DNA of 64,000 nt from Cornus controversa (taxonomy: Eukaryota; Streptophyta; Magnoliopsida; Cornales; Cornaceae), in contig CM048851.1 of the NCBI GenBank assembly GCA_026545225.1, forward strand, positions 32,983,956 through 33,047,955, written 5' to 3'. This document shows positions 1-12,619 of this stretch, piece by piece. The position numbers and the translations under genes were made by a program. Below the pieces are notes generated by a model. It ran no database searches, was not told the DNA's origin, and worked only from the letters and a program-made list of their open reading frames with translations. Position 1 is the stretch's first letter; the number at the start of each line of letters is the position of its first letter.

Positions 1-1034
1 TGTGAATAGTGGTGTTTTAGTACATATTTCAAGGAATATGACATTGTGCCACAGTACACCACTCTTAGTTTTTCTGAGCAGATGGAGTTTTGGAATAAAG
101 AAACCATAACTGTTAGGTGGTTGTTGTGCGGCATTTTGAGTCATTCTTCACTACCTGGTAGTTTTTGGGATAAGTTCTCAAAACAACTATTTATACCCTT
201 TAAGCTTTGAACAAGTTCTCCAACATTTGCATATGTGGGGATGTCTTGTAGAGACAAAATTGTACAATCCAGATATTAAAAAGCTTGATCCTTGTACTGT
301 CATTTGTCGTTTCATAAAGTATCTCGAGAGATCGTATGGTTATGGATTTTATTATCCCTCTAAACCAATGGAGATTGTTAAAATATGTCATTGCAAAATC
401 TATTAAGGATGAGAAAATCTAGTGGGAGTCTACAACTTTGTAGTTTCTTTTTAACAGAGGAGCAATCTCCAATGCCCATTCCATTTACTTCAAATTTTAT
501 TTTATTTTCTTTAATATTTTCAGTCAGAGCTCTAATTCCCACTCCTTCAGTTATTCCTTCACAACCTCTTCTTTTAGTTTTAATCTAGTTCCTGAGCCCA
601 TTCAGCTTAGGAGATTTTCTAGAACTTGGAGGTCTGTATTCTTGATGATTTTGAGGTGCATGATAAATATAAGAGGTGTTAATTTCTTTGAGATTTTCTC
701 TCTAGTTTCATCAAAGGACTTTTTGAGACTCATTTTGCGATTGTCATGCATTATGATATTGAGTTGCATTAGATGGATGTCTAGACATCGTTCCTCAATG
801 GTGACATTAAGAAAATGATATACGTGTCTCAACCTAAAAATGTCACGGACTAATACATATACCTCAAGTTTAGTGGAAGTTAATTTGTTATTCTAGTTCT
901 ATATGTTGATGATATTTTGTTAGTTAGCAATGACATCCATGCGTTACATGCACTATAAAAAATTTTGGACTTTCTCAAAGGGTATGTATTGATAAAGTAT
1001 TAAAAACTTTTGAGATGAAAATTTGTGCACCTAG
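1..1034 (+). mobile_element. Decayed Ty1/Copia pol fragment (copy C)
   Basis: This stretch aligns by eye with 46442-47434 of the full-length Copia element further right, from the end of integrase into reverse transcriptase. Around 765-835 the plus strand reads like the Copia RT motif 'MDV.TSFLNGDI.KMIYVSQP', interrupted by stops. No frame is open for long, so it cannot encode a working protein. It differs from the 46-kb copy by small indels near 140-205. It runs off the left edge and is cut on the right by another retrotransposon at 1035. Confidence 0.8.
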
Positions 1035-2218
1035 TGTGAGATATAAATTTGTAATTGGCATATTTCGGTGATCAAAACCTGATTGATTGAGTTGTAATTT
1101 TTGATTTATTCTTTGTATCGATCATCGACATCTTCGAGCTGACACTCAAGTGCATGGAAGCCGACAAATCAGTATGAACACCATATAGTACAGGTAAGTA
1201 TGGTGAGGATACTCTGCACTTTTTAGTTCCGAGCCTATTTTGAAAAACCATGGTTTAAATGCAAAATTTAGGGTTTTTCAAAGTAGGACCGGTCCCCAAT
1301 ATTTAGGACCGGTCCAACTTTTCTCGGCAGTTTAGTTTCTACAGGTTTTCAAAAAGTCCCACCGGTCCTATTTATTTGGCACCGGTCCCACTTAGCCTGT
1401 TCTAATAGGAAAGAGATTTTGACAGAAATTCTGATTCCTATTGGGTTTGAAGTTACTAGGAAAGTTCTATTTTGATATTCAACTTCTTTTCCAAGTAGAA
1501 TTAGGACTTCCTTGCCTATATATATGTATTCATATTTTCTCTACAAAAGAAGCCTTGAAATATTATTTTTAAAGAGAGAAAATATATACATAATAATTAG
1601 GGTTTATATATTTTTAAGAACACACATCCATACTACACAAGTGATTTTTAGGATGGTGTTCTACTTCTGATTAGCTGCTCAGAGACTGCATCAAATCGAT
1701 TTGCTGATCAGAACATTAGATTGAAGGTTCTTCGCTTACTTGCTTGCTGAGGAAGAAAGGTGACCAGATTGCACTACGAAGGGAACAAAATACTTGCTGA
1801 GTATTTTGGTTCTTCCAGCAACCTTTCTGTAAGGGTGGTGACGTTAGCCGGAAGTCTGCAGCAGTTGGACGTGTTGTCGCAATCATAAGCCTGAGGTGTT
1901 CCGCATCAGATCCTTGACAGAGTGAAGATGGGTGTGAGACTGAGATAGAGTCTGTTGTACTTTGCTTCATCATAGTGAATTGGTTCCCTGAGGCATGCCG
2001 CCTCCCTTCGTGGTTTTTCCCGCCTTGGGTTTTCACGTATATCTGGTGCATTCTTTTCTTTACTTGCACTTTATTTATTTGCTTGCTTTAATTGTTTGAT
2101 TAATTGGACTTAAAATTGAATTAATTAAAAATTAAGCAAACGAGCAAGTGATCCTATTCACCCCCCCTCTAGGTTCTAAAATACTTTTCGCAATTGCTTC
2201 CACACCGCGCAACTCACA
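1035..2218 (+). repeat. 5' LTR of the gag-only Copia element
   Basis: The LTR begins TGTGAGATAT and ends GCAACTCACA, giving the inverted ends TGTGAG/CTCACA. It contains paired GGACCGGTCC-type motifs near 1297-1390. A TATA-rich stretch (TATATATATG) lies near 1519. The start is fixed by the 3' LTR starting identically at 7126, and the end by the primer binding site that follows. Tails of related LTRs occur at 14931-15029 and 24166-24531. Confidence 0.9.
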
Positions 2219-2220
2219 AT

Positions 2221-2232
2221 TGGTATCAGAGT
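2221..2232 (+). other. Primer binding site (initiator tRNA-Met type)
   Basis: TGGTATCAGAGT lies 2 bp after the LTR end. This is the usual plant Copia primer site, complementary to the 3' end of initiator tRNA-Met. Confidence 0.9.
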
Positions 2233-2313
2233 AGTGTTCTCTAATTTGTGAGTAGTTCCTTGCGAAGTATTTTTAAAAAAAATCAAAATTTATTTTTGTT
2301 TTCAAAAATCATC

Positions 2314-4373
2314 ATGGAATCTAGTATGAAAGAGGGTGGATCGATTCAGCGAACTCCTTTGTTTGATGGTTCAAATTATACTTTCTGGAAGTCTCGCATG
2401 AAAGCCTTTTTAAAATCTCAAGGAGAGAGAGTTTGGATGGCTGTAGAGAATGGCTATAAAAGTCCAACCATTACCACTGGTGATGGTGATGTTGTTGTGA
2501 CTGTAGAGAAGGATAAGGCAACATGGTCTAATGCTGGACATGAAGATGCCAATAATAACAACAAGGGTTTATATGTTATATTTAATTCTATTGTTCCTTC
2601 TGAATTTGTTAGAATTTCTATTTGTTCCACTTCGAAAGAAGCATGGAATATTTTACAGGTAACTCATGAGGGTACCACCAAGGTAAGGAGATCTAAGCTA
2701 CAAATGCTTGCTACTAAATTTGAAATAATTAGAATGGATGAAGATGAGATGTTTTCTGATTTTTATTCTAGGCTTAATGATATTGTTCAAAGTAGTGCTA
2801 ACCTTGGTGAGAAAATTCCTTCGTTTCAAATTATTAGAAAAATCATGAGATCATTGCCTGATAGGTTCCAAGCTAAGTTGGAAGCCTTAGATGAGAGCAG
2901 AGATGTAGATTCTATGGAGGTAGCTGAGTTAGTTGGATCAATTCAAACTTTTGAGATGAAATATCCAAAGCTTCAGAAATAAAAAAATTTGGCTTTAAAA
3001 ACATCAAAGACTTCAAAGTCTTCAAGTTTGTCAAATTGTTCAAATTCTTCAAAATCTGAAGTTGAAAAAGTTGAAAGGTTTGAATATGATTTCAGATAAT
3101 GATGTTGCACTCCTTACTAGGAAATTTAGAAAGATTCTTGAATATGAAAAAGGTAAAAATTTGAGAAAAGAAAATCCTTCTAAATTCCGGAATCAAAGCT
3201 CATCATCCAAAGGTAAAGAAATGAAAGAGAAAGAAGATGACTATAAGGAAATTGAGGTTACTTGTTGGACATATTGTGGTAAAGGTCATACATCTAATCA
3301 ATGTCCAAGTCCTAAGAAAAATAGCTTTAGTGCAAAGAAAATTTCAAACAAGAAAGTTATGAAAGTTATTATTTCTGAGTCTAAATCTTCTAACTCTGAT
3401 AGTGATTCTTCTGTTAAGAATGATTCTCTTGCTTTTGTTGCTTTATTGAATGGTGATACTGCTAATGATTCTTCTTCTGATGTAGGTGAAACAGAGATGT
3501 ACACTACTCTCAGTCAAGTAGGGTCTGATGATTCAGAAGATGAGCAGTCTGATGTAGAACCATGTGAAAGCAAGCTGCCAGAACTGTTTGAGAAATTGCT
3601 GGAATCTTATAATAAAAAATTTGAGAAGCTGAAGCAAGAAAAATCTGAGAAAGAGACTTTGAAGAAAAAGAATGAAGATCAAGTGAAGTTGATTGAAGAA
3701 AGTAAAGTTGAAATTCTGAATCTTCAAGGCAAAGTCAAGTTTCTCGAAAGCGAGGTAAGTCAAGCTATTTCTGCTAAAGATGTTCTTATTGCTAAAATTA
3801 ATTTTCTTGAGCCTGAATTGAGAAAATCACAAGAGAAATTAATTACTTTTACTTCTAGACAGATTAAGCTTGATAGCATGATTAGTGTTGGTAAGCCTGT
3901 AGGAGATAAGACTGGATTAGGTTTTGTTGGGTCATCATCTAAGGAAAAAACTATTTTTGTTAAACCCAAGAATTTAATTGTGTCTGAACCCAAACCTAAG
4001 TCTCAAGTTGAGTTTGTGCATGCTAATGTTGTGTCCAATGTGCTTTATTGTTCTTTTTGTGGTAAGACTGGACATAGTCAACACTATTGCTATACAAAGA
4101 GAAGACATTCTAATTCTGATTTTCATGTGCATAATTCTTTTGCTAAGAATAGGGTTCATGCTAAAAAGCCACATTATTGGAACAAACCCAAAAATTCTCA
4201 AGGTAAAAAGAATTCAAATAAAAAGAAGAATGTTTTTGTTTCTCTATAATTCTTTCCTGATAAATTGCATGTTAAAACTATCTGGATGAAAAAGGAAGAT
4301 TTGGAGAAGTTTGTGCCAGTTGATACTATGGGATTTATTCCTAATAGGTCTTTGGGTGCAAAACCCCTTAACT
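2314..4373 (+). pseudogene. Copia gag, disrupted by a stop and frameshifts
   Basis: The first part (2314-2979, about 222 codons) begins MESSMKEGGS and has the UBN2/DUF4219-type Copia gag pattern: 'LFDGSNYTFWKSRMKAFL' near residue 16, and 'AWNILQVTHEGT' further on. A stop at 2980-2982 ends it. A frame change before about 3110 leads into a second open stretch (to 4249) with Ser/Asp-rich and Lys/Glu-rich coiled-coil segments and two zinc knuckles. The first knuckle (CWTYCGKGHTSNQC) has CX3C instead of CX2C. The second (CSFCGKTGHSQHYC) is canonical CX2CX4HX4C. After the stop at 4249, another frame continues a gag-end-like 'KLHVKTIWMKKEDL' to 4373, where homology stops before any protease. I start at 2314 rather than 2248 because MESSMKEGG resembles normal gag N-termini. 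Confidence 0.8.
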
Positions 4374-7113
4374 AGGTCATTAGGACTTTGATGGTCATGG
4401 ACTGAGCTTATGTTCATTTATGTGTTTTCCATTGGACCATATTTTTTTTATAGGTTAGGTTTTGTTTATTTTTAGTAATAATCATATGAGATTATGATAA
4501 TTATATTTTTCTGAGAAATGATGTGATTTCCTTATATTTCGTTTTAATTTCACTTTGATTTGTGAATGTATAATTGGGACACTTAGTTTGTCAATGAATG
4601 AAGTACTTGATTTTATGATCTAAACATTGATGACCAATATGCTGTATTTATTTCCTTTTAGAGGTAAATCTTCTGAGTCCATATAATTTGTGCACTAGTC
4701 CAACTCTGAGAGAATTGATTGAAAACTAATGTGAAGTTGACTAGAATATATTGTATGAGTAGCATTGAAAGCTTAAATGATCAATAAAAAAAAATGAAAA
4801 AATATATGTTTTTATTCAGCATGAAAAGAAAAAGAAAATAGAAAATTTGATGAATATCTAAGACAAATGGAAAAGGCTACCTTCGGGATGTGTTCGTAGC
4901 TTCCACTACAATGTAAATCTCCAATGAGATATCTTTAAAAATTAAAGAGTTGTTTTGAGGAAATAAGTTGGCTGCCCGTAAGAGTGAAAGCCACCATCTT
5001 AGAAAAAGAAAAAAAATGAATGAAAGAAAAAATAAATGATTGATCATGTGTAGTTATATTTGCTTATTATCCAATATGTTTTAGAAGATGGATCAAAGGA
5101 ACTTGATTAATTTTTGATAAAGTTGGATTACACACACACACATGGATTTATTAGATGAATTTCTAAATTTTTATAAATATTTGTGTGTTGGAAGTCGTGT
5201 CATGATCATGAAGTTGAGAATAACTTTTATGGATAAATTATGGGTTTTAAAATTCTACATTTATAAATGTTTGAAATTTTTTAGAAATTTGAGAACTCAT
5301 GTTATTCTCTAAAAAATGTGCTTTGATTATTCTCATGAGATTATTCATGTTTTATTTTTCTCTTGAAAAACTTTCAAAAATCCAAAAGTATGTTTATTTT
5401 GATTTTGTGTTTATTTTTCACTCTTTATGTGCTTAATTGCTAAATCAGGTTGAAAAGATGTGTTTTTGGTGAATTAGAGGTCCAAAGTGTAATTTTTTAT
5501 AATTCACAAAGTTGGACCGGTCCCCATTATTGAGCACTGGTCGCACTTCTGCAGGTTCTGAGGAACCGAAAAAAGTTGGACCGGTCCCCAAATATGAGGA
5601 CCGGTCACACTTAGCGGATGCCCAATTTTGATGAAATTCGCGCGCGTGCTTTAATGTTTTAAGTGGCATTCTTTGTACACTCGCACACACACTCATATCT
5701 CTTAAACTCTCACCCTCAAGCTCTCTAAAATACTCCAACTCACTTACACTCTTCCTCTTCTATATTTCTTGTGATCATTAATTATTGGAGGTTAGGATTG
5801 AACTTTTAAAGATTGTTGGTTGATTAATTGTTGAATTGGGTGATATTGTGCAAACAAATATCTTTAAAATTTGAAGATTTTAGACTTGCACTCCAAGTGT
5901 TTGATATAATTTTTTAATGAAGCTTGTGATCTTATTTATGCTTCCATTCATTGTGACTTTCATGATTAGGTCTAAAAGAGCTAAGGGAGTGCTTTTAAAA
6001 GCGAAAGAAATTTTGATTTAAAATATCTTGGTTGAGACTCCTTATGTGATTTGGGTAACATATTTGGATGTTTTATCTTTCATAATCAAAGTATTTGTCA
6101 TTATCATTGAGGTGAATACAACTATTATGACTCAATTGTTGGTATTCTTGATCTTAACAGGTGGTATTATATTTGAGGACAAATCTTGATAGACCACCTA
6201 TAGAGGATAATGATTCGAGCCTTATGAGTACCCAATGTATCTTTGATAATGGACATCATTCACTCTCCTGCATCACTGATGATAACTAGTTTTTAAGGGT
6301 TTGATGTTTTGATGATTCAGACTAGTTCATCTGTTTGCTAGATTTATGATCTAGACTTGGTTATTTTTGGATACACATGGTGTCTTTGATTAGATTGAAT
6401 GTCTATTCTATGGATACCATACTTGTGATTGGATCATATTTTTGTGGACTTTGATACAAATTTCAATAGATGGAGTTATATGTTCAAGGATATTTTTTTT
6501 ATAGAGGTTGATATCTAGTTTTGGGAGCTCATGATGATGATGAGGATTAGGTCTTCATGATAGGCTTAGTTATGTTTTGCTAGACTTTGAGTAGTTAACT
6601 CTATTTTGTCTAAGTTTGATACTTGATCTTGTTATGTTTTGTTTATTCCATCAACTGATATGTTTTGGGTATTTAATTGATCAGTGAGGATGATTATTTT
6701 TGTTTCATTATTGTCTTAATCTCTCTATGTGCTTCATGATTTATCTGCTTATCTAAATCTCTTTGCTAGTTCTTTGTCAATTTGTTTCAAAAAGGGGGAG
6801 ATGATATTGTTATATGCATATGACATGATATAAGATTCTTTGACAAAGGGGGAGATATATTTATCAGATATTTTTGCTTAAAAGATTAAGGGGGAGATAT
6901 TGATATATGATTATATTTCTTTATTAAACTTTTCACAGGTTGTGTTGTTTAAGTGATGTGCAAATACAAGTTTTATTCCCAAAACAATCTTGAACACACA
7001 TGTGAAGCTTCATTGGTTCAGTTATGTTTCTTTGTATTTTTGGGCACATTGTAATCTAAATTTTTCAATGTATTAGGTTATAATTGTCTAGGTAGTTTTG
7101 TCACGAAATTGCC
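4374..7113 (+). other. Non-coding interior of the gag-only Copia element
   Basis: No coding potential is recognised. Two features stand out. At about 5510-5612 there is a block with GGACCGGTCCCC motifs resembling the LTR's own (1297-1390). From 6788 onwards, several AAGGGGGAGAT tracts (near 6790, 6846, 6889) mimic the real polypurine tract. A small foldback occurs near 4870-4990 (gccacc/gctacc-type complementarity). Confidence 0.6.
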
Positions 7114-7124
7114 AAAGGGGGAGA
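7114..7124 (+). other. Polypurine tract
   Basis: AAAGGGGGAGA lies immediately before the 3' LTR start at 7126. It is the expected plus-strand priming site for Copia reverse transcription. Confidence 0.85.
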
Positions 7125-7125
7125 T

Positions 7126-7469
7126 TGTGAGATATAAATTTGTAATTGGCATATTTCGGTGATCAAAACCTGATTGATCGAGTTGTAATTTTTGATTTAT
7201 TCTTTGTATCGATCATCAACATCTTCGAGTTGACACTCAAGTGCATGAAAGCCGACAAATCAGTATAAACACCATATAGTACAGGTAAGTATGGTGAGGA
7301 CACTCTGCACTTTTTAGTTCCGAGCCTATTTTGAAAAACCATGGTTTAAATGCAAAATTTAGGGTTTTTCAAATTAGGACCGGTCCCCAATATTTAGGAC
7401 CGGTCCAACTTTTCTCGACAGTTTAGTTTCTGCAAGTTTTCAAAAAGTCCCACCGGTCCTATTTATTTG
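7126..7469 (+). repeat. Truncated 3' LTR of the gag-only Copia element
   Basis: It matches 1035-1378 with about 10 substitutions, then stops at 'tttatttg', where the following sequence becomes that seen at 62222. About 840 bp of the LTR is missing. The breakpoint shares TTG with the incoming sequence. Confidence 0.9.
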
Positions 7470-9240
7470 TTCAAAATATCAGTTCATGTGTCTCTTACGT
7501 TGCACGTGACCACTAGAAAAAAAAATTCCAATTTTCGTGCCTTGAAAGGGTGTAATTTACAACTTTCGATAAATTGAAAGGATTTGTTGCCCAAAACAAA
7601 TAGTAGGGGAGCTATTTTGCAACTTTTTGATAATACAGGAAGATTCAATGCAATTTGGCCTATAATTTTTTTTCATAATATTAGTCTTAGTATATTTATT
7701 GAAAAAAATATAATCCCAAAAATAAAAGAAATGCAACTGAACTAAATAGAGATGAAATATTAATATGAGAAAAAAAATACATAGCGAAGAGGAAATGATT
7801 AGTTATATGTAAAAAGAGAAGTGGTAAAGAAAAAATATTGTCAAAAATTAATTTTTCTTTAGCAATTGTTTCGATTTTAAAAAAATTCATTTTTTGAAAA
7901 ATAAATTTGGGTAGCTTGATTTCACTTTGGATGAATGATTAAGAAAGAGAAATGCACCATTTTATTTAACTAAATAAAATATCACAAGCTTTAATAAAAC
8001 ACAATTATTATGAACAAAATATATAAATAATTTAATAGCTTACACAAGGAGTAATTATAGAATTTGTCATTTAACAAGTGACAACTAAAAATATTTGCTT
8101 GCATTTTATCATTATTGTTATTTTTGTCATTTTGTAATCATAACACTTGAGTTTTTTTTCTTTCGGATGTTCCAAAGACTCCCAGTTGAAAATTAACATA
8201 TAATTTAAAATAGATATCTTTGGAATAAATTACTATGTTTTTTTTTTTAGATTTAGACTAATTACCGGTAGATGAAACTTTTCAAAAAAATAACTTAGAC
8301 ACTTGAGTTTTTTTTCTTTCGGATGTTCCAAAGACTCCCAGTTGAAAATTAACATATAATTTAAAATAGATATCTTTGGAATAAATTACTATGTTTTTTT
8401 TTTTAGATTTAGACTAATTACCGGTAGATGAAACTTTTCAAAAAAATAACTTAGACACGTCATTTTGATACCTCCGGGCCAAAGTTAAAAGTTGAAACGG
8501 TGTTAACTTTTAATGTTTATTTACCCTTTTGCTCTATGTCATTATATATTATAATTTTTAAAATAAAAAAAGATCAATATAATAAAATGACTAAAATGCC
8601 AATATTCTCTTTGCAGTCTTCCTCGGTCTCGATCTCCTTCCCTTTCTCTCAGCTTCATGATAGCAAGCACCACAACATCACAGTCTCCAATTCCATAAAC
8701 ACAATGAATCTAACCACCAAGTCACAACATGTCCTAGGGTTTTGTATCTCTAAACGAAGCTCCATTAAATTCGACTATGTCGACACGATCAACACTGCTA
8801 TCCTAATGTTAAATTTTCTCCCAACCAATAATGATAAAAGTAATTTTTTTATTTGACACATGCCTTTAAGAAAGAGACTCAAATCAGGAAAAGATCCAGA
8901 TTTAGTGGTGGCGGAGGGGTGAAGGTGCATGAGGTGACTTGATGATGGCTAATATGGTGAGTTGGTGGATAGTGCGGGTCTGGTGGTGGTTTAGGGTTCT
9001 AAAATGGCAAATGGAGCATTGAAAGGGATGAGAAAGACTATAAAGAATATGGTGCAGCTCAAATCTTAAAATATAATTTTTAAATTTTTTTTGTATATAT
9101 GTGTGTATGTGTGTAGAGAGGAAAATATACACACAAATATATTTGTTGGATTGTTGTGGGTTTTCGGTGATTAATAGTGTGATGTGGATTAATTAATAGA
9201 CTGGGGAAGAGAGTTTTGGGCGGAGAAGCTGTCAAGCACT
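7470..9240 (+). repeat. Dispersed repeat block, copy 1
   Basis: This block is near-collinear with 62222-64000. Its second half is collinear with 33200-34180 plus 34869-35000. It includes a conserved stretch (8500-8856) whose frame reads NLTTKSQHVLGF and resembles the frame at 33780-34097, but I recognise no protein. The portion from about 8225 corresponds to the left part of the MULE-like element described at 33554. In the other copies this block follows an intact subtilase gene, so a third gene may once have stood to the left. Confidence 0.7.
8143..8454 (+). repeat. Perfect 156-bp tandem duplication
   Basis: Positions 8143-8298 and 8299-8454 read identically by eye, including an 11-T run. 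The homologous place near 63109-63257 holds a single unit. Confidence 0.9.
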
Positions 9241-11960
9241 AAGTTGAGAAATTAGTATAATAATATATTTATATATATATAAGCCAATAACTGAATTGAT
9301 ATAATATATACATTTATAATATGAATTGATATAATATATAAATAGTGTGTCCGGTGTGTACTGTGTGTGTATACGAGCAAAAAATTCATCTGCACCAATC
9401 ACACTAATCATAATATATGATAGTTAAATCTTTTTTGATAATTGTCGTTTTTATATCAATCGCATTCAAGTTTAGTTTGAATGAAATTCTTGCTTATCGG
9501 TGAATAAGAGATTATATATATATATGATCTATTATTATATTAATTTGTAGTGGGAATATAATATTGGGTTGGGACTTGGAAAATGGCTAAAGGTTAGAGA
9601 ATTTGCTGCAATAGTTTATAATGTTTGGATGGGAATGAAATCGCGGAATCTTTGGTGGGAAACGACTCTCTTTTGCTAATGTCGTCCAACGAACTCTAAA
9701 ATCAGTAAGACTTGAGTTGATGTCTCGCTTCTTCCTCGACAAATTGTTACTGAATGGGAACTATTTCTTTTTGTAATTCGTCATCCTCTAAGGCTATTGG
9801 ATTGATTGTGTTGCAGAGAAAGATGAATTTGGTTTTGCTCTGTTCTGCTGTGCTTTGAGGACTTAGCACCGGATTGCTTCGACCCGTGTGTGTGTGTGTG
9901 TATATATGTAAATTTAAATATAATATTGATATGTGATGTCTATCATCAAAATAAACTTACTTTTTCGTTTCACAAGATTGGACTTCAATGTTAAAACGAA
10001 AAGTGTTCAAGTTAAAATTTATATGAATTCAAAAAATTACACGTTATATTTATTTCCAAACTTACTATTGTCAGGCTAATAAGTAAACGCTTTAAAGAAA
10101 AAAATGCTTTCCTTTACCTTCTTTTTATATTTACAAAAGAGATGTCCTTATATTTTGCTAGAAACAAACTTGAGCATAGGATTTTAGAAGAGGGTGTTGA
10201 TCCCACATAAACTACGTTAATATAATTTGTTAAAGGTCGAAGCTTGTTTCTTATTCAACTTACAAACAGATTTTTGGTTTGTTTGTTTAAGCTACTTGCA
10301 AAATATAAATGACAATAAAATAAAGGAGTTTAACAAAATGGTAGAAGTTAGGATTGAGACTTCACCACTAGCCTTATAAGATGTCAATTTCATAATAAAC
10401 CGTAAAATTTATATAAATGTGTACTAATTGACGCATTTGGCTTGTGGCCTACAATGACGTCGCAAAAAAAAAAAGACATTCACCTTAAAATAGTATGGTC
10501 TATCTTCGATAAACGTAATCTCCCTACCTACCTACTTACTTAAATACCTAATTAACTAAGTGTAGTGAAATTACCATCTCTAAACATGGATTATGCAAAT
10601 CTAGCTATGCATGTTATAATAAAATTAGTACAAAGTCATCACTTGTAGTTCTTGTGGAAATACAAGTGTTTGAAGATCATGTGAAGAAATTTGACATTCT
10701 AAGACAAAAATAATGAATCAAAACAAATAAACATACTAAATTTATAAACGTATATTGAATATAAGGCTCAAGACTAAGTACATATACACAAAATACATAA
10801 AAACTCTAATTTAGTACAATTAGAATATAGTTACAAAACTAGGGTTTTGTCCAAACCCTAGAGAAGGATTAGTTGATCATGTTGGGATAGAGGCACTCCA
10901 TAGACAGAGATAAATCCATGCCTAAAATGGTATTTAAGGCCTTACAAAGCCCTCTTTGAAGTTTTCCCTCCCTATAACTTCACTTTCTCTCTCTAGGTTT
11001 ACAAAATATGCTCTCTAATATATCAATATGGAATTCTTTATTATATTACATAATTCATCTATATACATCTGACTTTAGGCTCCAAATATCACAGAAATTC
11101 CGTGCAAGGATTCTTCTATAAGATTTGAGACAAGTGACCAAGTGGGAAAAATATCTTGTGGCAGGAATTTGAGATGCATTAAAATAAACATTACGATGCA
11201 TGGTCCTCGCCATTTCGATGCATCTAAGCTCCTTGCTCTAAAACCTTTCAGTATCTTAGTTGCTTCCGGCTCCGGCTTGACACGCAATTCACTAATCCTC
11301 GCTGTAAACATTTAATTAAGTACAACCGGATTTGGGAATGCATTCTTGAATTAATAATGGAGTAGTAATAATCTGTATGTTGTATTAGAACCTGAAATCA
11401 ACAAAAATATTAAAATACGTAAATCTATGGAATTAAAACACGTAAGTAAATGCACGAGAATATATAATATTCAACGCTTATAAGAGAATAGTTTTGTTAT
11501 CCTTTAGTTTGAGTGTATACGGTTCAGTTTTTGACAGAATTAAAATCGATTTTAACATTCTTTAATTTTAATTCAGTTCTGATTCTTTATGGTTCCAATT
11601 TTAATTCTGTGCACACCTAGCCAACAAATAAACTATCGTATAAAAATGAGCCTATGCCTCCACGCAAGCTAGGAACAACTAATTGCAAAAAAGTAAGAAA
11701 AAAGGAGCCAATGCTGGGAGTTAAAAAAACTTTATGCAATGTAGATATTTGTTCATTACAATAGGTATAGTCAGGTCAAAGATAGCTTATAGTAAACATC
11801 AATTAACTAAAAGATAACAGGTGCACAATTAAACCATAATGGGAATGCATATATACTACACATTAGCAAGATCAGAGGCCAAGGGGAACATGTTTAAAAT
11901 CTCCATTGAAAAGGCACATTTTAACCGGTATGGGATTGATAGTTTGAGATAAAACACACA
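9241..11960. other. Gene-free AT-rich interval
   Basis: No gene is recognised. There are short AT microsatellites (9270-9350, 9510-9530), a GT run near 9886-9903, and a small perfect palindrome at 10839-10861 (CTAGGGTTT, 5-bp spacer, AAACCCTAG) whose arms are telobox-like. A 78-codon minus-strand frame at 11075-11311 has no recognisable similarity. Confidence 0.5.
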
Positions 11961-11962
11961 TA

Positions 11963-12428
11963 CTATAACCTCTATAAATTAATACTTAATAAATTAATAA
12001 TTTCTTTTAAATAATAAATTACGTTAGATTTGGATCAAGGTACTAAATTAATAATTTTGTTAAATTGATAACATAATACATTTCATAAATTCTCTTATAG
12101 GTTTCTATAGGTCACACTTATTACATAAATTAATAATTTGGTAAAAAGTACATATAGAACTGACTATGATATTTTCTTGAAATATGAATCTAGTGTTGCT
12201 TATCTTTTCTTGAAATTTAAGTCTAGTTGGATCTCATTTCTAATTTTTCGTATGCACTCAAAAGTTCTGGGGTTGTATTGGGAAACTAAAAGTTTTGAAA
12301 AAAATAAATAATGTACATAAAATGTCTTGTAAAATTAATAAGTTATTAATTTATCAAAAAATCAACATCTCGCTTAATTAATAAAATTTATGTGATCCCA
12401 ACACTATTAATTTATAGAAATAATACAG
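11963..12428. mobile_element. Emigrant-like MITE (Tc1/mariner-pogo type)
   Basis: The left end CTATAACCTCTATAAATTAA and the right-end complement CTGTATTATTTCTATAAATT form about 24-bp inverted termini, flanked by TA on both sides. The termini resemble the Arabidopsis Emigrant terminus (…ACCTCTATAAATTAATA). The interior is AT-rich and non-coding. Confidence 0.65.
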
Positions 12429-12619
12429 TAGTAGTTGCAGAAACTAATTGAAAAAACAAGAACATAATTGACAGTCTATTAATTCAATGTTTAAGTGCAG
12501 TGCACGAACCCAAATATTTCCCAACTGTCGATAGAGGGTTAGATTCAAAGGCAGCTCCAAATATTATATATTAGAACTGCAGTGAATAATTTTAAAATCA
12601 AAATCAGAACAGTAATGAA

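Larger units (their letters stand above)
1035..7469 (+). mobile_element. Gag-only (TR-GAG-like) Copia retrotransposon, 3' LTR truncated
   Basis: Order seen: 5' LTR (1035-2218), primer binding site, gag-like coding region, about 2.7 kb of non-coding DNA, polypurine tract, and the first 344 bp of a 3' LTR. Protease, integrase, RT and RNase H are absent. The architecture fits the known class of terminal-repeat retrotransposons with only a gag domain, which depend on an autonomous relative. The shared LTR portion shows about 10 differences in 344 bp by eye, implying fairly recent insertion. It inserted into Copia copy C after CCTAG (1030-1034). The right-hand target duplication cannot be checked because the 3' LTR is broken. 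Confidence 0.85.

Noticed and set aside
11075..11311. 78-codon minus-strand frame
   Set aside because: No recognisable domain or conserved neighbours; length is compatible with chance.
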